This document shows positions 57,612 to 64,000 of a stretch of DNA of 64,000 nucleotides, in pieces. The stretch is from G963668185 sp963668185 (lineage in GTDB: Bacteria > Chloroflexota > Dehalococcoidia > Lucifugimonadales > G963668185): the NCBI GenBank assembly GCA_963668185.1, contig OY764162.1, forward strand, positions 2,666,001 to 2,730,000, given 5' to 3'. Within the stretch, counting starts at the first letter, position 1; every line of letters starts with the position of its first letter. Both the position numbers and the translations under genes were made by a program. Below the pieces are notes generated by a model. The model had not been told where the DNA came from. It was given only the letters and a program-made list of their open reading frames with translations, and did no database searches.

Positions 57612-58088
57612 GTGCTGGAGGTCGTGACCGGCTCGCCGGAGGAAACTCGCGAGGTGGGCGCGATCATGGCCAGGAACGCCATGCCCGGCCACGTGTACCT
57701 GCTGGTGGGCGATCTAGGCGCGGGCAAGACGTGCCTCACGCAGGGCATCCTCATGGGGCTCGGCGGGAACGAGTACGCCCGCAGCCCCACGTTCGTGCTG
57801 ACGGCGGAGTACGAGGGACGGCTGCGGCTCTACCACTTCGATCTGTACCGCTTGGAGTCGGCGTCCGAGCTCCTGGACCTTGGAATAGACGAGTACCTGG
57901 AGGCCGGCGGCGTCTGCGTGATCGAGTGGGCGGACCGTTTTCGCGAGTGGTTGCCGGCCGGCGCGCTGGACGTGAGCATCGGCAGCCTCGGCGAGTCGCG
58001 CCGCCGGTTCGTCTTCAGCGGCCCGCGAAGCACGTACGGCGGCCTGATGCGCGAACTGGCCTCGGCTGCGAGCGGCGCGCCGGCCTAG
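57612..58088 (+). CDS. tsaE: tRNA threonylcarbamoyladenosine biosynthesis ATPase TsaE
   Basis: 158 aa. GTG 57612 is the first plausible start in this frame; no clear ribosome-binding site. Walker A GDLGAGKTCLTQGI, SPTFVLTAEYEG, LYHFDLYRLES (Walker-B-like) and GVCVIEWADR match TsaE. ATPase of the complex that installs t6A37 on ANN-decoding tRNAs. Followed after 8 bp by tsaB. Confidence 0.92.
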   Translation: MLEVVTGSPEETREVGAIMARNAMPGHVYLLVGDLGAGKTCLTQGILMGLGGNEYARSPTFVLTAEYEGRLRLYHFDLYRLESASELLDLGIDEYLEAGGVCVIEWADRFREWLPAGALDVSIGSLGESRRRFVFSGPRSTYGGLMRELASAASGAPA

Positions 58089-58096
58089 GGCAGACG

Positions 58097-58783
58097 ATGC
58101 AGTTGCTCATCGACACCTCGACGAGGTACGCGGCGGTTGGGCTGTCGGTCGACGGCGAACTCATCGCCCACACGGCGTGGCTTTCCCAGCAGAACCACTC
58201 GGTGGAGTTGATTCCGGCCATCCGGCGGCTGATGGAATCGCGCGGCGCCGAGGTTGACGACCTGAGCGCGGTCTTCGCTGCAAGAGGCCCCGGCGGGTTC
58301 AGCGCGCTCCGGGTCGGGCTGACCACGGCGAAGGCCATGGCCATAACGGCAGAGTTGCCGCTGGTCTCGATCGGCACGCTGGAACTCGAGCTGCACCCGT
58401 ACCGATGCCTCGGACGCCCGGCGTGGGCCGTCATAGACGCGGGCAGGGACATGCTGTACGTGGGCAGGTCCGAGGGCGCGCCCAGCGAGGCGGCGGTGGA
58501 GGGCTACGAGGTGATGACGCTGGACGAGCTATCGGACGCAATCCCCGAAGGCGCGCTGCTCTGCGGAGAGGCCGTCGGTACGCACCGAGAGTGGATGCGC
58601 GAGAACCTCGGACGGCGAACGGTCGTCGCGCCCGCTACGCTGCCGAGCCGGCATCCCGGCGCGCTGGCGGCGCTGGCGAACGAGCGGCTGAGGCGCGGCG
58701 ACGTCGATGACGCCGACATGCTTCAGCCGATCTACATTCGCGGCTCGCAGTTCGAAGTTGCCCACCGGCGTTGGGTATCATAG
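58097..58783 (+). CDS. tsaB: tRNA threonylcarbamoyladenosine biosynthesis protein TsaB
   Basis: 228 aa from ATG 58097; the open frame extends upstream inside tsaE, but the family start is MQLLIDTSTRYAAVGL. ASKHA-fold features: LLIDTSTR, SVELIPAIRRLM, AVFAARGPGGFSALRVGL (GPGSFTGLRVG-type) and the C-terminal QPIYIRGSQF. Partner of TsaD and TsaE in t6A synthesis; tsaD is not in the window. Confidence 0.92.
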   Translation: MQLLIDTSTRYAAVGLSVDGELIAHTAWLSQQNHSVELIPAIRRLMESRGAEVDDLSAVFAARGPGGFSALRVGLTTAKAMAITAELPLVSIGTLELELHPYRCLGRPAWAVIDAGRDMLYVGRSEGAPSEAAVEGYEVMTLDELSDAIPEGALLCGEAVGTHREWMRENLGRRTVVAPATLPSRHPGALAALANERLRRGDVDDADMLQPIYIRGSQFEVAHRRWVS

Positions 58784-58838
58784 GGGCATCGGGCAAGAGC
58801 CAAAGCCGGGACTGCAAAAGACGGACAGAGGGACGAGA

Positions 58839-59291
58839 ATGGAAAGAACCCTGGTGTTTCTGAAACCTGACGCGGTGCAACGCGGGCTGGTCGGCCCGAT
58901 AATCGCGCGCATAGAGAGGCGCGGCCTCAAGCTCGCGGGCCTCAAGATAATGCGCGTGTCCGAGGTGCTGGCCCGACGGCACTATATGGAGCACGAGGGC
59001 AAGCCGTTCTACGAAGGGCTCGTCCGGTACGTGACGTCCTCCCCGATTGTTGCCACGGTCTGGGAAGGCAGGAACGCGGTGCAGATAGCCCGCGACACGA
59101 TTGGAGCGACCGACCCCGCGAACGCCGCGCCGGGCACGATCAGGGCCGACTTCGGGATCGACCTCGGGCGAAACCTCGTGCATGGCTCCGACTCGCTGCA
59201 GTCGGCCGGCAGGGAGGTCGGCCTGTTCTTCTCGCCGGACGAACTGGTGGAGTACAGCCGCGACAACGAGCGGTGGATTACTGAATCCTGA
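58839..59291 (+). CDS. ndk: nucleoside diphosphate kinase
   Basis: 150 aa. ATG 58839 after GGGACGAGA. ERTLVFLKPDAVQRGLVG, RRHYMEHEGKPFY, VRYVTSSPIVATVWEG, GATDPANAAPGTIR and the catalytic His in NLVHGSDS. Transfers the gamma-phosphate between nucleotides through the phosphohistidine. Last 14 bp overlap the convergent rsfS gene. Confidence 0.95.
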   Translation: MERTLVFLKPDAVQRGLVGPIIARIERRGLKLAGLKIMRVSEVLARRHYMEHEGKPFYEGLVRYVTSSPIVATVWEGRNAVQIARDTIGATDPANAAPGTIRADFGIDLGRNLVHGSDSLQSAGREVGLFFSPDELVEYSRDNERWITES

Positions 59292-59643
59292 CGATCTCCG
59301 TGCCGCGCGCCCAGAGCTGGTCGATGCCGTAGAAGTCCCGCTCCTCCGGGCCGAACAGGTGGATGATCACGTCGCCGAAGTCCAGCAGCATCCAGCCGCT
59401 CTCGTGCGTCCCTTCCCGGTGGTGCAGCGTCGCGCCCGTCCGCTCCAGCCCGTGCTCCACGTCTTCGGCGAGCGCCCTGAGTTGCCGCCTCGAACCCGCC
59501 GTCAGGATCACGAAGTAGTCGGCGAAGTCGCTCACGCTGCCGATGTCCAGCATGACGATGTCCGACGCAAGCCCGTCCGACGCGATGTCCACCGCAAGTC
59601 GGGCGTACTCGGAAGCCTGTAGTTTCTCCCTCTCCGCCATCAA
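59278..59643 (-). CDS. rsfS: ribosomal silencing factor RsfS
   Basis: 121 aa. Family pattern: DIVMLDIGSVSDFADYFVILTAGSRRQLRALAEDVE, GWMLLDFGDVIIHLFGPEERDFYGIDQLW. Binds ribosomal protein uL14 and blocks subunit joining in starvation. No nadD or obg gene, its usual neighbours, is adjacent. The 3' ends of rsfS and ndk overlap by 14 bp. Confidence 0.93.
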   Translation of the reverse strand: MMAEREKLQASEYARLAVDIASDGLASDIVMLDIGSVSDFADYFVILTAGSRRQLRALAEDVEHGLERTGATLHHREGTHESGWMLLDFGDVIIHLFGPEERDFYGIDQLWARGTEIVRIQ

Positions 59644-59705
59644 TTCTGATTATAGGTGCTGCATAGCCTTTCCAAAAGTCCCTTCCCATGTGCTAGCCTG
59701 AACTC

Positions 59706-60803
59706 ATGGGCACACCAAAGGTCATTGTCGCCATGAGCGGCGGCGTGGACTCCTCCGTCGCCGCGCTGCTGCTGAAGCGCGAAGGTTACGACGTCGTCGG
59801 CGTAACTATGCGGCTGTGGTCAGAGGAGCGCGAAGACAATCCCCGCCTCAATCGCCGCTGCTGCTCCGTCCGCGATGTGGACGACGCCCGCCGCGTCTGC
59901 GACGTGATCGGCGTCCCGCACTACGTCCAGAACTTTGAGCGCGAGTTCCAGCGGTACGTCATCGACTACTTCGTGCGGGAGTACGAGCGCGGCAGGACGC
60001 CGCACCCGTGCCTCGCTTGCAACGACAGGATCAAGTTCGATTTCCTGCTCCGCCGCGCCGTGTTCCTGGACGCCGATTACATCGCGACGGGCCACTACGC
60101 CCGCATCAGGCGCGATGGCGCCGCCGCGAGACTGCTGACCGGGCTGGACGCGTCGAAAGACCAGTCGTACGTGCTCTTCACGCTGACGCAGGACGAGCTT
60201 GCCCGGCTCCTCCTGCCGATAGGCGAGTACGAGAAGGACGCCGTGCGGGAGATCGCGAAGGACGCCGGGCTGCCCGTGGCCGACAAGCCGGACAGCCAGG
60301 AGATCTGCTTCATCCCGGACGACAACTACCGCAAGTTTGTGAAGGACCGCAGCAGGACCGTCCCCGGAGACATCGTGGACCGGGACGGGAACGTGCTCGG
60401 CGAACACAAAGGCGTGCAGTTCTACACCGTAGGGCAGCGCCGCGGCCTCGGCCTCAACGGCAACGCGGAGTCGCCCCTGTACGTGACCGGCATAGACCCG
60501 GCCACGCACCGCGTCACCGTCGGGCCGGAAAGCGAACTCATGCGCAGCGACCTCTGGGCCTCGCGCGTCAACTTCGTCGGCGGCGAGCACCCGGCCTGGC
60601 CGCTCGAAGTGGAGGCCAAGATCCGCTACAGGTCCGGAGCGGCGGCGGCCACGGTCACGCCGAGAGACGGCTGGGCGGAGGTGGCCTTCCACTCGCCGCA
60701 GAAGGCCGTCACGCCGGGCCAGGCGGTCGTCTTCTACCGTGGCGGCGAAGTCCTGGGCGGCGGGTACATCGAGGTCGGGCCGACGCCGGCCCCGGTCCGC
60801 TGA
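59706..60803 (+). CDS. mnmA: tRNA-specific 2-thiouridylase MnmA
   Basis: 365 aa. ATG 59706. PP-loop VAMSGGVDSSVAALLL, catalytic Cys in HPCLACNDRIKF (first) and QEICFIPDDNY (second), DADYIATGHYAR, and C-terminal QFYTVGQRRGLGL. Forms 2-thiouridine at position 34 of Lys, Glu and Gln tRNAs using a persulfide from the sulfur relay. A TAGCCT box ends six bases before the ATG (gaactcATG, as at 1175), but the -35 region is not convincing. Confidence 0.95.
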   Translation: MGTPKVIVAMSGGVDSSVAALLLKREGYDVVGVTMRLWSEEREDNPRLNRRCCSVRDVDDARRVCDVIGVPHYVQNFEREFQRYVIDYFVREYERGRTPHPCLACNDRIKFDFLLRRAVFLDADYIATGHYARIRRDGAAARLLTGLDASKDQSYVLFTLTQDELARLLLPIGEYEKDAVREIAKDAGLPVADKPDSQEICFIPDDNYRKFVKDRSRTVPGDIVDRDGNVLGEHKGVQFYTVGQRRGLGLNGNAESPLYVTGIDPATHRVTVGPESELMRSDLWASRVNFVGGEHPAWPLEVEAKIRYRSGAAAATVTPRDGWAEVAFHSPQKAVTPGQAVVFYRGGEVLGGGYIEVGPTPAPVR

Positions 60804-60816
60804 CGGAAGCGCGATC

Positions 60817-61329
60817 GTGGACTACAGGGACATAGTCCGCATGGCCCTTGCGGAGTACTCCGAAGACATGGCCCGCGCCCTGGACGGGCTCACGCCGAAG
60901 GAGAGGCGCTTCCAGCCCACGCTGGACTCGAACCACATCGACTTCCTCGTCTGGCACATAGCCAGGGTGGAAGACGGCTGGATCAACACGTACGCCCGCC
61001 GGACGCAGACCGTCTGGGAGCAGGGCGGCTGGGCCGGGAGGCTCGGCCTGCCGGAAGAAGGCGGCGGCTTCGGCTACGACGTCGACCAGATCCGCAGCCT
61101 CCCGGAGTACGATCCCGTCCTGCTGACCGAGTACGCGCAGGCCGTCCGCGAAACGACGCTCGCATACCTGGAGCAGTCAACCCCCGAAGAGATCGGACGC
61201 CCGCGCGACGTGGGATGGCGGGAGCCGTACTGTGTCGGCAGCGCCCTCAGCCACCTGCTCGTCGAAGAATGCCAGCACGTCGGCCAGATCGCCTACATAC
61301 GCGGCGTGTTGCGCGGACTCGACGGTTAG
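60817..61329 (+). CDS. DinB-family putative metal-dependent protein, copy 1
   Basis: 170 aa from GTG 60817, 13 bp after mnmA. Four-helix DinB pattern: VRMALAEYSEDMARALDGLTPKER, SNHIDFLVWHIARVEDGWI, LLTEYAQAVRETTLAYLE and LSHLLVEECQHVGQIAYIRGVLRGL. The His in VWH and in ECQHVGQ fit the metal site of the superfamily. Related members act as thiol transferases with mycothiol or bacillithiol, or have no known activity. Confidence 0.85.
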   Translation: MDYRDIVRMALAEYSEDMARALDGLTPKERRFQPTLDSNHIDFLVWHIARVEDGWINTYARRTQTVWEQGGWAGRLGLPEEGGGFGYDVDQIRSLPEYDPVLLTEYAQAVRETTLAYLEQSTPEEIGRPRDVGWREPYCVGSALSHLLVEECQHVGQIAYIRGVLRGLDG

Positions 61330-61361
61330 CCGAAAATACCGCTCCAAGCCAGTCAATGAAC

Positions 61362-61392
61362 CGTTCGTGGTGAGCCTGTCGAACCATGAACG
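61362..61392. repeat. dispersed palindromic repeat, TTCGTGGTGAGCCTGTCGA family
   Basis: Copy in the 87-bp gap between DinB copies 1 and 2, the only large gap in the set. Confidence 0.6.
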
Positions 61393-61416
61393 AGACGAAA
61401 TCATCAAGGAGACTGC

Positions 61417-61953
61417 ATGTATCACAGAGACCTGATCCGCTGGGGCCTGGAGGAGACCGCGCGAGACATGGCGCAGGCGCTCGACGGGCTTACGGCTGAG
61501 GAGCGGCGACACCAGCCCACGCCCGAAGCGAACCACATAGACTTCATCGTCTGGCACCTCACCAGGGTCGAAGACATGTGGATTCAGCAGTTCGCGCAGG
61601 GCAAGCCGTCGATCTGGGAGGCGGACGGCTGGGCAGAGAAGGCGGGCTTCCACCATGACAAGCTCGGATACGGCATGGACATCGGGTTCGGGTACACCAT
61701 CGAGCAGGTGCGGGACCTCCCCGCCTACGACCACGACGTGATGGACCAGTACGTGAGCGCCGTGCGCCAGAGCACGCTGGCATACCTGGACGCCGCGACC
61801 GTCGAGGAGTTGTCCGCGCCCAGGGAGGTGCCGGTCCCGCAATGGAACCCGTTCTCCGTCGGTTTCTCGCTGAGCCGCATCCTCGTAGAGCAGAACCAGC
61901 ACATCGGCCACATCGCATACATACGCGGCATGCAGCGCGGCATCAACAAGTAG
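61417..61953 (+). CDS. DinB-family putative metal-dependent protein, copy 2
   Basis: 178 aa. ATG 61417 with AAGGAG 5 bases upstream. The most divergent copy: it has an insert FHHDKLGYGMDIGFGYTIE with extra His and a changed segment APREVPVPQWNPFSVGFSL, while SNHIDF-type NHIDFIVWHLTRVEDMWI and EQNQHIGHIAYIRGMQRG are kept. Confidence 0.85.
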   Translation: MYHRDLIRWGLEETARDMAQALDGLTAEERRHQPTPEANHIDFIVWHLTRVEDMWIQQFAQGKPSIWEADGWAEKAGFHHDKLGYGMDIGFGYTIEQVRDLPAYDHDVMDQYVSAVRQSTLAYLDAATVEELSAPREVPVPQWNPFSVGFSLSRILVEQNQHIGHIAYIRGMQRGINK

Positions 61954-61967
61954 CGGACGGTTCCGTC

Positions 61968-62477
61968 ATGGACTACAAAGACATCATCCGCATGGCGCTG
62001 GACGAATCAGCCGAAGACCTCGCCAGGGCGCTGGACGGCTTGACCGCCCATGAAAGGCGATTCCAGCCGTCGGAAGAGTCGAACCACGTCGACTACATGG
62101 TCTGGCACGTCGCCAGGGCCGAGGACGACTGGATCAACGCCATCATCGGCCAGGGCCGGACGATCTGGTCTCGGGACGGCTGGGCCGACCGCCTCGGACT
62201 CCCGATCGAGGGCAACGGCTACGGCATGACCGCCGACGAAGCCCGGGACCTCCCCCAATACGACGCCGGCCTCATGCAGCAGTACGCCGGCTCGGTCCGG
62301 CAGGAGACCCTCGCTTACCTGGATTCAACCACGCCCGAAGCCCTGGACGACACCCGTGACGCCGGCTGGCGCGTCGTCCAGGTCGGCGGCGCGCTGAGCC
62401 ACCTCATGGTCGAGATAGCCGAGCACGTCGGCCACATAGCCTACATACGTGGCATGATGCGCGGCCTGGACCAGTAG
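61968..62477 (+). CDS. DinB-family putative metal-dependent protein, copy 3
   Basis: 169 aa. ATG 61968, 14 bp after copy 2. DYKDIIRMALDESAEDLARALDGLT, SNHVDYMVWHVARAEDDWI, LMQQYAGSVRQETLAYLDSTTPEALDD, MVEIAEHVGHIAYIRGMMRGL. Very close to copy 4, so the latest duplication. Confidence 0.85.
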   Translation: MDYKDIIRMALDESAEDLARALDGLTAHERRFQPSEESNHVDYMVWHVARAEDDWINAIIGQGRTIWSRDGWADRLGLPIEGNGYGMTADEARDLPQYDAGLMQQYAGSVRQETLAYLDSTTPEALDDTRDAGWRVVQVGGALSHLMVEIAEHVGHIAYIRGMMRGLDQ

Positions 62478-62483
62478 CGTGCA

Positions 62484-62993
62484 GTGGACTTCAAAGACAT
62501 CATCCGCATGGCCCTGGACGAATCAGCCGAGGACCTTGCAAGGGCATTGGACGGCCTGACGCCGGAGGAGCGGCGGCGTCAGCCCTCCCCGGAGTCCAAC
62601 CACATCGACTTCATCGTCTGGCACTTGGCGAAGGCCGAGGACGACGAGATCAACAGCATCATTCGCCAGGGCGCGACGATCTGGACGCGCGATGGATGGG
62701 GCGAGCGGCTGGGCGTCCCCATCGAAGGCGACGGCTACGGCATGACAGCCGAAGAAGTTCGCAACCTGCCCGCGTACGACCCGGCCCTATTGCAAGAGTA
62801 CGCCGACTCCGTGCGGCAGGAGACCCTCGCCTACCTGGACTCAACCACACCCGAAGCCCTGGACGAAGAGCGGGACGCCGGCTGGCGCATAGTCAAAGTC
62901 GGCAACGCCCTGAGCCACATGCTGGTCGAAATAGCCCAGCACACAGGCCACGTCGCCTACATCCGCGGCACGCTGCGAGGCCTCGACAAGTAG
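62484..62993 (+). CDS. DinB-family putative metal-dependent protein, copy 4
   Basis: 169 aa. GTG 62484, 6 bp after copy 3. DFKDIIRMALDESAEDLARALDGLT, SNHIDFIVWHLAKAEDDEI, LLQEYADSVRQETLAYLDSTTPEALDE, MLVEIAQHTGHVAYIRGTLRGL. The same His pattern as the other copies. Confidence 0.85.
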   Translation: MDFKDIIRMALDESAEDLARALDGLTPEERRRQPSPESNHIDFIVWHLAKAEDDEINSIIRQGATIWTRDGWGERLGVPIEGDGYGMTAEEVRNLPAYDPALLQEYADSVRQETLAYLDSTTPEALDEERDAGWRIVKVGNALSHMLVEIAQHTGHVAYIRGTLRGLDK

Positions 62994-63014
62994 CGCGCCA
63001 ACCTACACCCGAAA

Positions 63015-63231
63015 CACCTTCCACTGAGTTCGGATGGAACGCGTCCACGCCGTTGACCTTTACCTGTATCTGACCGTCGTCTGCGCCGAGGATGTCGATA
63101 TCCGACTCGCTGAAGATGACAAACACGTTGCCCTTGCCCGTGTTCTTCGTGTCCCCGTCACTGCCTATCGGTCTCCGCCGGTATGACGATGGATTGCGAT
63201 AATCATGAGATGGTCCAATACAGTAGAAATC
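63015..63231 (-). pseudogene. fragment of a DNA-methyltransferase-like C-terminal region
   Basis: One frame reads FYCIGPSHDYRNPSSYRRRP, then TKNTGKGNVFVIFSESDIDIL and GQIQVKVNGVDAFHPNS, which resembles the region before the end of type III/N6-adenine methyltransferase (Mod-like) proteins. It has a stop codon immediately upstream (63234-63232) and no ending with similarity after about 63015. Broken remnant; family assignment is from pattern memory only. Confidence 0.5.
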
Positions 63232-63269
63232 CTAGTTGCAACTGGAGAATTGCAACTCAGCCACTCCCT

Positions 63270-64000
63270 CTACAGTCGCCGGTTGGAGACGACCGGTTCG
63301 GTAGCGAGGAGCGTGCGCAAGGTTGAGAGGTCTGGTAGGTTGAGGATCTTAGAGAGGCCGTCGTCAAGGGCGAGTCGGGCTTCACAGTGGGACATTGCGG
63401 GCAGGCTGTCGAATTCGGAATCCGACAGTTCGTCGAACAGATCCGCGAAAGCGTTAAACTGCGTGGAGGAGATACGACGGGTATCAAGGACAGGCATGTC
63501 AAGTAGGTCCTGCTTCTTTAGGGCGACCCAACCTCCTCTGGTAGTAGTTCGCTGTGCAAGCAAAGCCAATAGTCCTATACTGGAGTTCAGCCACAAAGCG
63601 ATTGCCTTCTCCGCAAGACTGTCGCTAACCTGGAGTTCCCACCAGACGTTCGACAGCACCTTGACTGTTGAACGCATGGAGACGACTCTTGTGGTCTCCA
63701 ACCAGAGTCTTTCCGCAACTAGGAGTCGAGCAGCCTTCTGCCACAACTGAGTTGCCGACTTGAGTCTGCGGCCTTCTCGAGGACTGACAAGTGGGGAAAG
63801 AAACTTGTCGGGTTCTGTAGTTAGAGTTCTTCTCTGTTCGGTGTTATGCCCCTCAATCATTGGGAAAGCTGTAACCGTGTCCGTGTAGTCAAAGCCGTCC
63901 ATCAGGTCTCGTCGATCAGGGCCCAATTGGCCAATATCCTTTAGTGGGCACATTGGGACTGGAATTGGTTTACTTTCGCCGGGTACCCACAATTCAGAAT
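63270..64000 (-). CDS. C-terminal part of an N6-adenine DNA methylase-like protein (5' end beyond the window)
   Basis: About 240 residues visible; starts outside the window. The segments EKAIALWLNSSIGLLALLAQ, RTTTRGGWVALKKQDLLDMPVLD, FDELSDSEFDSLPAM, RLALDDGLSKILNLPDLSTLRTLLATEPVV form a recognisable C-terminal block of large N6-adenine methylase proteins (target-recognition end, after a TaqI/type I-like methylase domain). Lower GC than the neighbours. It likely belonged to a modification or defence locus continuing past the right edge. Confidence 0.55.
   Translation of the reverse strand, partial: SELWVPGESKPIPVPMCPLKDIGQLGPDRRDLMDGFDYTDTVTAFPMIEGHNTEQRRTLTTEPDKFLSPLVSPREGRRLKSATQLWQKAARLLVAERLWLETTRVVSMRSTVKVLSNVWWELQVSDSLAEKAIALWLNSSIGLLALLAQRTTTRGGWVALKKQDLLDMPVLDTRRISSTQFNAFADLFDELSDSEFDSLPAMSHCEARLALDDGLSKILNLPDLSTLRTLLATEPVVSNRRL

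Overview
The window is GC-rich bacterial chromosome with densely packed genes on both strands. Gene content suggests a Chloroflexota member of the Dehalococcoidia/SAR202 type. The pointers are a GMC oxidoreductase, an enolase-superfamily enzyme, an amine-oxidase-like FAD pair, a DUF1800 protein, NHL and lactonase beta-propellers, DinB paralogs, an HspR regulator and a tungsten/molybdenum enzyme cluster. That placement is inferred from content; there is no rRNA or other phylogenetic marker to settle it. I found no tRNA, rRNA or CRISPR array.

Layout. 1-1.1 kb: 3' part of a GMC oxidoreductase. 1.1-9.5 kb: four tandem paralogous secreted lipoproteins of unknown function, with a helically phased GTCTCA array and two copies of a MITE-like element in front of them. 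9.6-24.2 kb: catabolic and redox genes (ThDP enzyme, MFS transporter, aldo/keto reductase, BFD-type FAD oxidoreductase plus DAO oxidoreductase, GcvT/DmdA-like protein), YihY, GYD and SRPBCC proteins, DUF429, DUF1800 and an NHL propeller. 24.3-28.2 kb (minus strand): a urease-like operon ureA - PaREP1/HEPN-like gene - ureB - divergent ureC - enolase-superfamily enzyme. 28.3-35.6 kb: truncated NYN gene, lactonase, acyl-CoA synthetase, MgtE, hsp20/hspR divergon, ketopantoate reductase. 35.7-43.6 kb: small membrane proteins, two tandem PHP proteins, class III aminotransferase, CPA2 antiporter, aspartyl protease, amidase. 43.7-48 kb: lower-GC accessory genes and a protein invaded by in-frame repeats. 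48-56.7 kb (minus strand): MobA, methyltransferase, MoaD, aldehyde ferredoxin oxidoreductase, and a NuoE/NuoF/FdhA-type NAD-linked formate dehydrogenase. 56.7-63 kb: housekeeping genes (phosphoesterase, TsaE, TsaB, Ndk, RsfS, MnmA) followed by four tandem DinB proteins. 63-64 kb: remnants of DNA-methyltransferase-like genes.

How the genes fit together. The 48-56.7 kb cluster is a coherent Mo/W module: cofactor guanylylation (MobA), a small sulfur carrier (MoaD), a tungsten-type aldehyde oxidoreductase and a three-subunit NAD-linked formate dehydrogenase. The BFD/DAO pair resembles heteromeric amine or opine dehydrogenases, and the nearby GcvT-like protein could accept a one-carbon unit. The hsp20/hspR intergenic region shows a readable circuit: a HAIR-like palindrome lies on the -35 region of a near-consensus hsp20 promoter.

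A second theme is several families of short palindromic repeats scattered between genes, sometimes duplicating gene ends and in one case inserted in frame within a coding sequence. The strongest candidates for something new are the PaREP1-containing urease-like operon with an altered UreC active site, the protein carrying the same repeat in two reading frames, the phased GTCTCA array, and the PaREP1 gene flanked by a duplicated gene end.
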